NCBI GenBank assembly: GCA_964365765.1
Contig: CAYIRB010000016.1
Coordinates: forward strand, 1 to 17,118
DNA length: 17,118 nucleotides
Origin: CALRGE01 sp964365765
Lineage (GTDB): Bacteria > Patescibacteriota > Gracilibacteria > UBA1369 > 2-02-FULL-48-14
Direction of reading: 5' to 3'
Below the pieces are notes generated by a model that was given only the letters and a program-made list of their open reading frames with translations, did not search any database and had not been told where the DNA came from. Below, piece by piece: positions 1-7,042 of the stretch (its first letter is position 1; the number at the start of each line of letters is the position of its first letter). A program made the position numbers and the translations under genes.

Positions 1-7
1 TTTGGAA

Positions 8-235
8 TTAAATTTCAGGACCTATGATGCCGGACGTGTTACTTGAAGGATCCACTTGCAGTTGAACATCGGACTTGCCCTTGAAAAATCTGCCCTCCCC
101 GCCTTTGAGTTCATCAATTTGTTGAACGGCGCGGATATACATGACCGTAACGGTGGCCAAGGCCAGAACCGCCAAGATTAAAAATACGACCAACCTGTTA
201 CGACGAGCCTGATCGGTGTGAACGTGTTTTTGCAT
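8..235 (-). CDS. Small single-pass membrane protein, unknown function
   Basis: This 75-aa ORF has a short basic N-terminus (about residues 1-14, with His, Lys and Arg), one strongly hydrophobic helix at about 15-35 (LVVFLILAVLALATVTVMYI), then a polar tail of about 40 residues rich in Gly, Lys, Asp and Ser. The layout suggests a single-pass inner-membrane protein with the tail outside (N-in), or an uncleaved signal anchor. No catalytic motif is visible and I do not recognise a family. It has its own good promoter (TTGACG, 17 bp, TATTAT) in the 65-nt gap after the stop of the larger minus-strand gene upstream, so it need not depend on that gene. No Shine-Dalgarno motif precedes the ATG. The promoter and the clear membrane helix support a real gene. 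Confidence 0.6.
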   Translation of the reverse strand: MQKHVHTDQARRNRLVVFLILAVLALATVTVMYIRAVQQIDELKGGEGRFFKGKSDVQLQVDPSSNTSGIIGPEI

Positions 236-268
236 GACATCAAAGGTTAATAAATATGATATCTGATA

Positions 269-297
269 ATAATAGCATATTTTTCAGGCTACGTCAA
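269..297 (-). promoter_or_regulatory. Sigma70-type promoter for the small membrane protein gene
   Basis: Read on the minus strand, TTGACG (297-292) is followed after exactly 17 bp by TATTAT (274-269), with TG one base upstream (extended -10). A start near 262 gives a leader of about 27 nt before the ATG at 235. Confidence 0.6.
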
Positions 298-300
298 ATG

Positions 301-1452
301 CTACTCCTCATCTCTCATCAATATCGCCGACGCCCTTTCATTGGAAAGTTCCAACTTATCCGCCATACCGTGTAGAGCCAAGTATCGTAATTGATCATAA
401 TTCGGGTCGTCCGGAGCCAAATAAATCCAAAGAACTCTTGTCGGAGCTTCCACGGCAATCAGCTGCAAATCATCGGGAGCTTCCCTGCCGGCGGCGTTGG
501 CTTCAAAAATCACGTTTCCGGGCATTATTTCCGACAATTTCGCGAATTCCATGGGATCCGTTCTGAACCAATTAACAGCCACCATCCCTTGCAGAATCAA
601 ACCGAGATGCCGCGTGGATTTGGGTTCGATTTTGTCGCCCATTCCGTATTCGGAGACATAATGCGATTTAAAATGATCAGTACCTGTATCGGCGAAGGGA
701 CGCAGAGTGGATAAAATTTTGGGCACCGATGCCCGCGCTTCGCAAAGTACATAGCCTTCCTCCGCCATGGAATCCCCTCTATCTAAAGCAACATCCCTTC
801 TGCCGTAATTCGCGACCAAAGCCGATTTCCTCAATATTTCCAGTTCGATCTCCTCACGCGCCCGCGGATCGAGTCCGGCGAAAAGCGCATGCGGAATATG
901 CACAAATTCACGTTCGGAGGATCTGTTCGCAACCCGCGCGGTCGGTCTCCTGTTAAGCGCCATCATAAATTCTCCGAGGAAACTGTGCAATCCCAGCTCG
1001 AGTTCTCCCAAAGACTGATGCCCTTTGAATAATTCGACGAAAGTAGGCTGAGTCGGAATAACAAGACCCTCGGCTTCGGAACCGTTCGAAATAATATCCG
1101 CGTTTTCCGGAACGACAAGCAAACTCGCACCTCTATAGAGCGCTTCCATCGTTTGCATGCCGAGATGTTCAAAGAGCGGAGTCCGCCGCAAAACATTACG
1201 CAAAGCCTCCGGCTTCATTTGATGCTCGGCTCTCGGGTAAACCACCGCGGTTTTTGATGGCGCGCGTGAAGCCCTTTTCACCGCGATTTGCGTATCGGCG
1301 GCCGCGCCTTCCACGCCTTCAACCGTAAAAGTACGGGCGGCATCATCCATCACGACAGTGTAAGCATCAGCAAGACCGCTTAAATCAACCACCTCAAGCT
1401 CATCATCAATCACTTCCACATCGAGATCAATCTCATCGGGTGTATTCGGCAT
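301..1452 (-). CDS. Cyclic-nucleotide-binding-like (Crp/cupin fold) domain protein
   Basis: The 383-aa protein starts with an acidic segment of about 30 residues. Residues 85-200 resemble a cNMP-binding domain: an LFEHL helix start near 93, a Gly turn at about 124 and, at 158-175, a phosphate-binding-cassette-like stretch (FLGEFMMALNRRPTARV) matching the FGE...PR.A pattern of CRP-type domains. Residues about 284-345 have a second, weaker repeat of the same beta pattern (LGLILQGMVAVN ... VLWIYLAP), so a tandem of jelly-roll domains is plausible. There is no recognisable helix-turn-helix, kinase or transmembrane segment, so it is not an ordinary Crp-type transcription factor; a ligand sensor or scaffold is possible. 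Ligand binding is not established. The gene is divergent from gap and I could not identify a convincing promoter for it. Confidence 0.7.
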   Translation of the reverse strand: MPNTPDEIDLDVEVIDDELEVVDLSGLADAYTVVMDDAARTFTVEGVEGAAADTQIAVKRASRAPSKTAVVYPRAEHQMKPEALRNVLRRTPLFEHLGMQTMEALYRGASLLVVPENADIISNGSEAEGLVIPTQPTFVELFKGHQSLGELELGLHSFLGEFMMALNRRPTARVANRSSEREFVHIPHALFAGLDPRAREEIELEILRKSALVANYGRRDVALDRGDSMAEEGYVLCEARASVPKILSTLRPFADTGTDHFKSHYVSEYGMGDKIEPKSTRHLGLILQGMVAVNWFRTDPMEFAKLSEIMPGNVIFEANAAGREAPDDLQLIAVEAPTRVLWIYLAPDDPNYDQLRYLALHGMADKLELSNERASAILMRDEE

Positions 1453-1489
1453 ATTATTACGATTAAATACTAGTGACCTACTTTAACTC

Positions 1490-1518
1490 TTGTCGCGGCA
1501 CAAAGCAACATTTATACT
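1490..1518 (+). promoter_or_regulatory. Sigma70-type promoter for gap
   Basis: TTGTCG (1490-1495) and TATACT (1513-1518) are separated by 17 bp. A start near 1525 leaves a leader of about 24 nt before the ATG at 1549, and that leader has no Shine-Dalgarno motif. The box lies in the intergenic space shared with the divergent 383-aa gene. Confidence 0.6.
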
Positions 1519-1548
1519 ACGCGCGATTTAATCTTAGCCCCTCACAAA

Positions 1549-2550
1549 ATGCGAGTTGCAATCAACGGGTTCGGAAGAATCGGCCGAATGGTATTTCGTG
1601 CCAATTTGATGAATCCGAAAATCGATATCGTGGCGATTAACGACCTCGGCGACCCCAGAATGGGGGCGCACCTTTTAAAATACGATACAAACTATGGAAC
1701 TTTGAATATGGATATTAAGGGCGAGCCGGGAAAATACACGATCAATGGTAAAGAAATAAAGGTTGTTTCGAGCAGAAATCCGGAAGAACTTCCTTGGAAA
1801 GAACTCGGAATCGATCTGGTTATAGAATGCACCGGAGTCTTCACCACGCGTGAGGGCGCGTCAAAACACATCACGGCGGGCGCAAAGCGCGTCCTAATTT
1901 CCGCTCCCGCGAAAGACGAAATCGACCGCACAATCGTCATGGGAATCAATGAAAACACCTACAATCCCGAAACCGACCATATTATTTCAAACGCAAGCTG
2001 TACGACAAACGGCCTCGCGCCCGTGGCTAAAGTTTTGAACGATTCATTCGGGATTGTAAAAGGCTTGATGACCACGATACACGCGTACACCAACGACCAA
2101 AACCTGCATGACAACGACCACAAAGACTTCCGCCGTGCGCGTGCCGCGACTCAAAGCATGATTCCAAGTTCAACAGGAGCCGCAAAGGCGATCGGACTCG
2201 TGATTCCGGAACTGAAAGGCAAGCTCAACGGAGTGGCTGTGCGCGTCCCCACTCCAACCGTTTCACTTGTGGATTTGACCGTCGAACTCGCGAAAACCGC
2301 AACACCCGCGGAAATCAACGCAGCTTTTAAAGAAGCTGAAGCCGGAGCCCTTAAAGATATCCTCGGCGTAAGCGACTTGCCGCTCGTGTCAGTCGACTAT
2401 AAAGGCGACCCGCGATCATCCATCATCGACTCTTCCGAAACAATCACCATCGGCAATATGGCAAAAGTCTTTGCTTGGTACGACAACGAATGGGGCTATT
2501 CCTGCCGTGTAATCGACCTTGCAGCCTATATTGAATCCAAAGAAAAATAA
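1549..2550 (+). CDS. gap: Type I glyceraldehyde-3-phosphate dehydrogenase
   Basis: This cytosolic glycolytic enzyme oxidises glyceraldehyde 3-phosphate with NAD+ and phosphate to 1,3-bisphosphoglycerate. At 333 aa it has the usual length. The Rossmann fold opens with INGFGRIGR (5-13). The acidic residue at the end of beta-2 (INDL, Asp32) favours NAD over NADP. The catalytic Cys151 lies in SNASCTTN (147-154) and the base His178 in TIHAYTNDQ. The phosphate-site RRARAA follows at about 195-200, and WYDNEWGYS near the C-terminus is the family signature. The start is fixed by the MRVAINGFGRIGR alignment. Its stop codon directly abuts the stop of the convergent hydrolase gene, with no intergenic base and no terminator hairpin in between. 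Identification is secure. Confidence 0.98.
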   Translation: MRVAINGFGRIGRMVFRANLMNPKIDIVAINDLGDPRMGAHLLKYDTNYGTLNMDIKGEPGKYTINGKEIKVVSSRNPEELPWKELGIDLVIECTGVFTTREGASKHITAGAKRVLISAPAKDEIDRTIVMGINENTYNPETDHIISNASCTTNGLAPVAKVLNDSFGIVKGLMTTIHAYTNDQNLHDNDHKDFRRARAATQSMIPSSTGAAKAIGLVIPELKGKLNGVAVRVPTPTVSLVDLTVELAKTATPAEINAAFKEAEAGALKDILGVSDLPLVSVDYKGDPRSSIIDSSETITIGNMAKVFAWYDNEWGYSCRVIDLAAYIESKEK

Positions 2551-5055
2551 TTATCCTTTGGACTTCGGCACTTCAATAACTTGCCCTGGGCGAATGTCCG
2601 AGTCCTGCAGGGAGCCGTAAATTTGTATTATTTCAACCGTTGTTGAATATCTCTTGGCAATATTATAAAGCGTGTCTCCTTGTCTCACGACATGTCTGAC
2701 AATTTCGGCATTTAATTCAATTTCTTTTTTCCATTTCGCAAGCGCGACCTTGTCCGCTTTTGGAATGGAAGCGGCGACAGCCCTTCCTTTCAACAAATCC
2801 CCCGCGTTCAATCCGGCCCAAACTCCATGCAGATGATTCTCCACCTTATGATGTTCATAATCGCCGATGCGCTTTACGTTGGAAGCAACTTTTCCATTCG
2901 CGACATCCAAATCCAACAATAAGGAATTATCCGGTAGACCCAATTTTGCAAACAACGCGGACGGCTTATCATTGGGATCGGACTTTCTGCCGCGTCCATT
3001 TGCACGCGAATACGCGACAATCTTATGCATAAGCACGTCCTTTTTTTGCAGACCAAAGTACCCTCCAAGAAATTCCACCAGACGCTTGATTGCCGCATAT
3101 TCTTCAGCCGACCAATCCCTAACCTGAGCATTATTGTTATCCGCCACAACTTCAATTCCGATCGAGTGCTCACTTAAATCCTCAGTACCTTCCCATCTGC
3201 TGATTCCCGCGTGAGACGCATATTTATACTTCGCGGCGGTCTCCTTCTCGATTGGAACCAAATATCTGATTGTTCCGTCACGTTCAACTACAAAATGAGC
3301 CTTGTGATAATCGACGGTATTACCGGAATTGGTACTTTGAGTAGCATGTAAAATAATATATTTCACATCCTCAAGCTCGCGCCACTCATTGCCGATTTTG
3401 CTTTTACCGTTCTTCTTGTAGTCATCATCCCAAGTCGGGTGGTCATTCCATTTTTTATTCGGAAATCTCTCCGAACCCTTCCTCATCGCATCCACATCTC
3501 TCACCCAAACGCCATTAACTTTTTTCACATATTGCCCATGAGTAACCTTATCCAAAGCCGATGGTATTTCACCGATCGGCGCCGGAACCTCTGGTAAATT
3601 GTCGGGCTTCGGCAGTTCGGGCTTAGGTTCAGGTTTAGGCTTAGGCTTAGGTTCAAATTTGGATGGCAAAATCGGCACTTCAATATCACCTTTGAAATAA
3701 TCAATAAAATAAGCCGTATTCGGAATCCAAATTTGAGCGCCGAGAGGAATATTACTCGCGTCGTCGTTCAATTCTTTCAATTCCGGATTAAATCTTCTGT
3801 TGAAATCGATTATTACATCTTCAATTTCAGATTTATCGAGTATTATTTCTTCCGTTAAATACGCGGTGTATTTTTCATCTGCAATAAGAGTGCCGTAAAA
3901 ACCTTTCCCCGGCGGAACCGTAATACTGGGGATATTCTTATCCTCATAAAAATATTTGCTTGCCAAAACATAAGTTTCAATGGAAGGAAGTGTCAAACTC
4001 TGCCCCGGCGACAAAGTGTCGGACGAAAGTCTGTTTAATTTTTTGATAAACCCGATACTTACGCCATACTCTCTCGAGAGTTTATACAAAGTATCTCCTG
4101 CCGCCACCACATATGTGTAGTAACCCGCCTCCATTTTTTGCGGGGCTTCCACTTCCATGCCCATAATTAATCTTGGATATCTGAGAACAATTCCTGCCTG
4201 CCTAAGTGTTAAGCCCGTATCCCTGCCCTTCAATTTAAACGGGGCATCCAATCTCGCGTCGTTCACATACTTCAAATAAAGCGCAACGCCCTGATATTCC
4301 AGATAAGAAACATTATATACTTCATCGAGAGTTGTCGCGGCGGGCATTTTTGCCGCACCGGGCTCAAGTTGAGCTGAAAGCGCATCGGAAATTTGCCTCT
4401 CCAACTCCGCGTACGATTTTGCTCCCGTAATTGCAAAAAGATTCTTCAAAGTTTGGAAGCCTTTATTATAAATGGCGTAAGCCAAAATATCTTTGTCTTC
4501 CGTGCTCAAATCTTTAAACGCGGAATTTTCCGCGTAATGATTTCTCGCTCTGTGAAGCATCAATATGCCGAGTACGGAGTTTTGAACGGGATCGTTAATA
4601 TCTTTTGCTTCGTATCCATAGTATTTTCTCACTTCAACCCGCACAATCGGTTCAATTTGAAAATAACCTTCGCCATTTCCCAATTTGGCATTTGGATCCA
4701 AACCGCTTTCTTTAATCATCAAAGGAATATAGTCCTCGGCGCGAAAACCTTTCGAGAGCAAATTTTTCACCATCGCGTAGCCGTTTCTCGTTTCATAAGA
4801 CGCGTCGGATTTTTCAGCCGCGGCTTTCAATTTCGGAGCCAATTCCTTTTCAATTTTTTCATAAGCGGAATTAAGACCGGTTTGAGCAAGTTCAACATCG
4901 CTTTCGGCGATCACCCTGCCGACTTCTTTGGCAACATCTCCCCTTTCCTCTTCCACGGGAGCGGAATCTTCAAACTCTGGCGTTTGCGCGTATACCGGCT
5001 CCGATGCGGTCAGAATGAGCGGAATACCCAGCATTAATTTTCTATAATCACCCAT
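2551..5055 (-). CDS. Multidomain peptidoglycan hydrolase: lytic transglycosylase, LysM, N-acetylmuramoyl-L-alanine amidase, LysM
   Basis: This 834-aa exported protein carries two different wall-cutting domains. A signal peptide is likely at 1-24 (ends VYAQT). Residues about 90-210 look like an SLT-type lytic transglycosylase: IKESGLDP with candidate catalytic Glu116, then GNGEGYFQIEP and the AYNKG-like AIYNKGF near 194-200. A LysM domain spans 314-358 (AAGDTLYKLSREYGVS), and a degenerate LysM-like stretch follows to about 446. A Pro/Lys-rich linker (about 467-495) leads to an Amidase_2 domain (about 560-700). Zn ligands are likely His570 (ILHAT), His677 and Asp693 (KSDP), with Glu635 (SIGIEV) as the catalytic acid. 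A second clear LysM ends the protein (788-830). It would cleave both glycan strands and stem peptides outside the membrane. It starts 8 nt after a -10 box, suggesting a leaderless message. Confidence 0.9.
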   Translation of the reverse strand: MGDYRKLMLGIPLILTASEPVYAQTPEFEDSAPVEEERGDVAKEVGRVIAESDVELAQTGLNSAYEKIEKELAPKLKAAAEKSDASYETRNGYAMVKNLLSKGFRAEDYIPLMIKESGLDPNAKLGNGEGYFQIEPIVRVEVRKYYGYEAKDINDPVQNSVLGILMLHRARNHYAENSAFKDLSTEDKDILAYAIYNKGFQTLKNLFAITGAKSYAELERQISDALSAQLEPGAAKMPAATTLDEVYNVSYLEYQGVALYLKYVNDARLDAPFKLKGRDTGLTLRQAGIVLRYPRLIMGMEVEAPQKMEAGYYTYVVAAGDTLYKLSREYGVSIGFIKKLNRLSSDTLSPGQSLTLPSIETYVLASKYFYEDKNIPSITVPPGKGFYGTLIADEKYTAYLTEEIILDKSEIEDVIIDFNRRFNPELKELNDDASNIPLGAQIWIPNTAYFIDYFKGDIEVPILPSKFEPKPKPKPEPKPELPKPDNLPEVPAPIGEIPSALDKVTHGQYVKKVNGVWVRDVDAMRKGSERFPNKKWNDHPTWDDDYKKNGKSKIGNEWRELEDVKYIILHATQSTNSGNTVDYHKAHFVVERDGTIRYLVPIEKETAAKYKYASHAGISRWEGTEDLSEHSIGIEVVADNNNAQVRDWSAEEYAAIKRLVEFLGGYFGLQKKDVLMHKIVAYSRANGRGRKSDPNDKPSALFAKLGLPDNSLLLDLDVANGKVASNVKRIGDYEHHKVENHLHGVWAGLNAGDLLKGRAVAASIPKADKVALAKWKKEIELNAEIVRHVVRQGDTLYNIAKRYSTTVEIIQIYGSLQDSDIRPGQVIEVPKSKG

Positions 5056-5063
5056 ATATGCAG

Positions 5064-5091
5064 ACTATATCATATAATTACCATATGTCAA
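5064..5091 (-). promoter_or_regulatory. Promoter of the peptidoglycan hydrolase gene (leaderless type)
   Basis: On the minus strand a consensus TTGACA (5091-5086) is followed after 16 bp by TATAGT (5069-5064), with an extended -10 TG. Only 8 nt separate the -10 box from the ATG at 5055, so transcription should begin at or next to the start codon. The promoter is back to back with that of hrcA. Confidence 0.6.
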
Positions 5092-5098
5092 CATTCTG

Positions 5099-5127
5099 TT
5101 GTGAAAAAGCGTGATTTAAAGTATAAG
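5099..5127 (+). promoter_or_regulatory. Promoter of hrcA-grpE (leaderless type), no CIRCE
   Basis: TTGTGA (5099-5104), 17 bp, TATAAG (5122-5127). The first ATG (5129) is only 1 nt downstream, too close to be transcribed from a normal start point. The second in-frame ATG (5135) is 7 nt downstream, where +1 is expected. No TTAGCACTC/GAGTGCTAA half-site is present here, unlike at dnaK. Confidence 0.5.
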
Positions 5128-5128
5128 C

Positions 5129-5854
5129 ATGTCGATGGACCGAAAAAAACAAATTTTCAGCGCGATAGTCGAGCACTTTATTGAAACTGCTCAACCGGTC
5201 GGCTCAAAAACGATTATCACGAGTTACCACTTCAACGTATCCCCCGCCACAGTGAGAAACGATATGGCGGAACTGGAAGAAGAAGGACTGATTTTCCAAC
5301 CACATACATCGGCCGGACGCGTCCCGACCGACAGGGGTTATCGCGTGTACGTGGACGAGCTGGCGGACTTTGACATCGCGGAAAAACTGGCCGCGGAAAC
5401 CATCGCCAATTTGCGGAAAAATCATCTGGCGGGAATAGTTAAACAAAAGGTGCAAGACGCGGTGAAATTGTTATCGGAAGCGACTCCGAACATGGCCTTC
5501 GCGACAATTCCGGAAAACAACAGAACTTTTTTCATGGGCTTCTCAAAAATCCTGAGACAGCCGGAGTTCATGTTCGAACCGGTACGAGCCAGTCAGGTGA
5601 TGGAAGTGATTGAAGACGACCAAAGTTTTTTGAAAGGCCTAGCTACGCTCGGCCTCGACGGCGAAACAAAAATCTTTATAGGAAGTGAAAACATATTACC
5701 CACCATCGATTCTTGTTCGCTCATAGTCACGGACTACCGATATGAAGGCTACAGCGGCTACATCGGAATTCTCGGTCCGAAAAGAATGCCATACGCCTAC
5801 AACTCCGCTATTCTGAAAGAAATTCGCGAATTACTTAACTCAAACTCACTATGA
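5129..5854 (+). CDS. hrcA: Heat-inducible transcription repressor HrcA (short form)
   Basis: HrcA represses class I heat-shock genes by binding the CIRCE operator and is itself kept active by chaperones. The N-terminal winged helix-turn-helix is clear: AQPVGSKTI (about 22-30), VSPATVRNDMAELEEEGLI (about 37-55) and SAGRVPTDRGYRVYVDEL (about 61-78) follow the family pattern. The C-terminal signature YIGILGPKRMPY is present near 211-222. The protein is about 100 residues shorter than the Bacillus subtilis type; the missing part falls in the middle, consistent with loss of the dimerisation insert. Two ATGs are possible (5129, or 5135 two codons later); the promoter position favours 5135. The stop overlaps the grpE start (ATGA). 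Its expected target is the CIRCE before dnaK in this window. Confidence 0.93.
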   Translation: MSMDRKKQIFSAIVEHFIETAQPVGSKTIITSYHFNVSPATVRNDMAELEEEGLIFQPHTSAGRVPTDRGYRVYVDELADFDIAEKLAAETIANLRKNHLAGIVKQKVQDAVKLLSEATPNMAFATIPENNRTFFMGFSKILRQPEFMFEPVRASQVMEVIEDDQSFLKGLATLGLDGETKIFIGSENILPTIDSCSLIVTDYRYEGYSGYIGILGPKRMPYAYNSAILKEIRELLNSNSL

Positions 5855-6308
5855 CGGACAAAATAAATATTGAACAACTCCAAGCCGACCTCGCCGCGAT
5901 GACGGAGGTCGCCAAGCGTTCAATGGCGGATTTGCAAAANNNNNNNNNNGCGTGGACGAAGAACGCGCGGACATTCAAGTTTTCGCGAACATTCGCCTGC
6001 TCCAAGCGATTTTTCCCGTGATCGACAACCTTGCCCGCGCCTTTGAAGCCGTTCCCGCGGAACTGCAAAACAACGAATGGCTGAAAGGAGTCCAGGCCAT
6101 CGAAAAAAACCTCTTGAGCGAACTTGAAAAACTCGGCCTCGCAGTCATTTCGGTATCCGGCGTGCAGGTTGATCCGAACAAACACGAAGTGGTTCTGCAA
6201 GTCGCCGGCCCGACCGGTCAAATCATGCAAATTCTCGAAAAAGGCTACAGTTTTAACGGACGCACAATCCGCCCCGCGAAGGTGCAGGTCGGAAACGGAG
6301 AATCTTGA
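5851..6308 (+). CDS. grpE: Nucleotide exchange factor GrpE (interrupted by assembly gap)
   Basis: GrpE releases ADP from DnaK. The gene starts with ATG overlapping the hrcA stop (ATGA). The first 29 codons (MTDKINIEQLQADLAAMTEV...SMADLQ) form the start of the GrpE coiled coil. A run of 10 Ns (5940-5949) follows, and the reading frame then resumes at 5952 with VDEERADIQVFAN, the classic segment after the NF/Y-K/R-R-V motif. The C-terminal beta domain includes VDPNKHEVV and GYSFNGRTIRPAKVQV. With the stated 10 Ns the two halves are out of frame; a true gap of 11 nt would join them into about 152 aa, a normal length. This is therefore an assembly artefact rather than a pseudogene. Translational coupling to hrcA is likely. 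Confidence 0.92.
5940..5949. other. Assembly gap of 10 Ns inside grpE
   Basis: Ten consecutive undetermined bases. The flanking codons show that the real missing length should be 8, 11 or 14 (2 modulo 3). Eleven best fits the conserved GrpE stretch Asn-aromatic-basic-basic-Arg before VDEER. Confidence 0.95.
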
Positions 6309-6333
6309 CCGGAGGGAATGAAGGGTGTAAGAT
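6305..6333 (+). promoter_or_regulatory. Promoter of the VapBC-type pair
   Basis: TTGACC (6305-6310) overlaps the grpE stop codon and is followed after 17 bp by TAAGAT (6328-6333). An A+T stretch TAATAAT at 6341-6347 could be an alternative -10. Confidence 0.45.
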
Positions 6334-6354
6334 TTGGGTGTAATAATCACACCC
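6323..6354 (+). promoter_or_regulatory. Operator-like repeats in front of the antitoxin gene
   Basis: GGGTGTAA occurs twice in direct orientation (6323-6330 and 6336-6343). The second copy is paired with an inverted ACACCC (6349-6354), making a perfect 6-bp dyad with a 7-nt centre. The repeats cover the -10 region and end 4 nt before the ATG at 6358, as expected for autoregulation by a ribbon-helix-helix antitoxin. Confidence 0.5.
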
Positions 6355-6357
6355 CCT

Positions 6358-6600
6358 ATGCTTACCCTACCTAAACGCAAAAAAACCAATTTCATGGTCG
6401 ACATGGAGATTCTTCAAGACATGAAAGAATTTATTCCCGCCGGGGACAGAAGCGATTTCTTAAATCACGCGATCCAAAATGGACTTGAAGATTTCAGGAA
6501 TAAAATGGCATTTGACGGTATAAAAAAAATGCAAAGAAAGGCGAAATTAAAAATGACGATGAAAGAATTTCTCAAATTGAAAAATTATGGAAGAGAATAA
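6358..6600 (+). CDS. Ribbon-helix-helix-like antitoxin (VapB-type)
   Basis: This 80-aa basic protein overlaps the start of a PIN-domain toxin gene by 14 nt, the standard arrangement for a type II antitoxin. The N-terminal part (LPKRKKTNFMVDMEILQDMK, then GDRSDFLNHAIQNGLEDF) fits a beta strand followed by two helices, as in ribbon-helix-helix DNA-binding proteins. The C-terminal half is rich in Lys and Met and would wrap the toxin. A TTG at 6334 would add 8 residues, but it lies inside the operator-like repeats, so the ATG at 6358 is preferred. The antitoxin should bind its own operator and neutralise the toxin. The family is assigned from context and the helix pattern; VapB is a working name. 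Confidence 0.7.
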   Translation: MLTLPKRKKTNFMVDMEILQDMKEFIPAGDRSDFLNHAIQNGLEDFRNKMAFDGIKKMQRKAKLKMTMKEFLKLKNYGRE

Positions 6601-7012
6601 GCTTCTGGTGATTGATGCGTCGGTGATTATCAAATGGTTATTAAACAAAGAAAACGATACGGCTCTGGCCGAACAAATATTCAATGATCTTATAGAAAGA
6701 AAGGTGAGAATCATCATACCGGCGCATTGTTACGCCGAAGTGGCGAATACGGTGGCAAGAAAAGCGCCCACCCTTGCTCTAAACTTCATATCAAAACTGA
6801 AAATGTCCACCATTAAAGAACAAACTTTGAATGTTGCTGAAATTTCTTTTGCCTTCGGTTTGATGCATAAATACCCAAAAGTCTCCTTTTACGACGCGGC
6901 CTACCACGCGCTCGCGATCTCCGCAGGAGCAACCTTTGTCACCGCCGACGAGAATTATTACAAAACGACAAAACGGACGGGAAATATCACCCTGCTGAAA
7001 CACTATTGCTAA
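6587..7012 (+). CDS. vapC: PIN-domain ribonuclease toxin (VapC-type)
   Basis: The 141-aa protein has the size and acidic residues of a VapC toxin, a Mg2+-dependent endoribonuclease that cleaves tRNA or rRNA when its antitoxin is lost. Candidate metal ligands are Asp10 (LLVIDASVIIKW), Glu51 (YAEVANTV), Asp103 (FYDAAYHALA) and Asp121 (FVTADENYY); all four positions are intact, so the toxin looks functional. It starts within the antitoxin gene, which implies coupled translation. The pair sits between grpE and dnaK, an unusual place that may mean a later insertion into the chaperone locus. Confidence 0.9.
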   Translation: MEENKLLVIDASVIIKWLLNKENDTALAEQIFNDLIERKVRIIIPAHCYAEVANTVARKAPTLALNFISKLKMSTIKEQTLNVAEISFAFGLMHKYPKVSFYDAAYHALAISAGATFVTADENYYKTTKRTGNITLLKHYC

Positions 7013-7034
7013 ACCTCTCCGACGGGTATAGAAT
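7006..7034 (+). promoter_or_regulatory. Promoter of the 219-aa gene (leaderless type)
   Basis: TTGCTA (7006-7011), 17 bp, TAGAAT (7029-7034). The ATG at 7043 follows the -10 box after 8 nt, so the transcript would start at the initiation codon. The -35 overlaps the end of vapC. Confidence 0.55.
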
Positions 7035-7042
7035 CCGCCTCT

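Noticed and set aside
2545..2560. Bidirectional terminator between gap and the hydrolase gene
   Set aside because: The stop codons abut with no intergenic bases and no hairpin was seen around the junction.
2760..3127. Plus-strand open frames opposite the peptidoglycan hydrolase
   Set aside because: They lie antisense within a gene with intact domain motifs and read as low-complexity shadow translations.
6318..6374. Short ORF (18 codons) preceded by GGAGG, overlapping the antitoxin start
   Set aside because: It runs through the operator-like repeats, has no protein-like composition, and its Shine-Dalgarno would be exceptional in this genome; coincidence is more likely.
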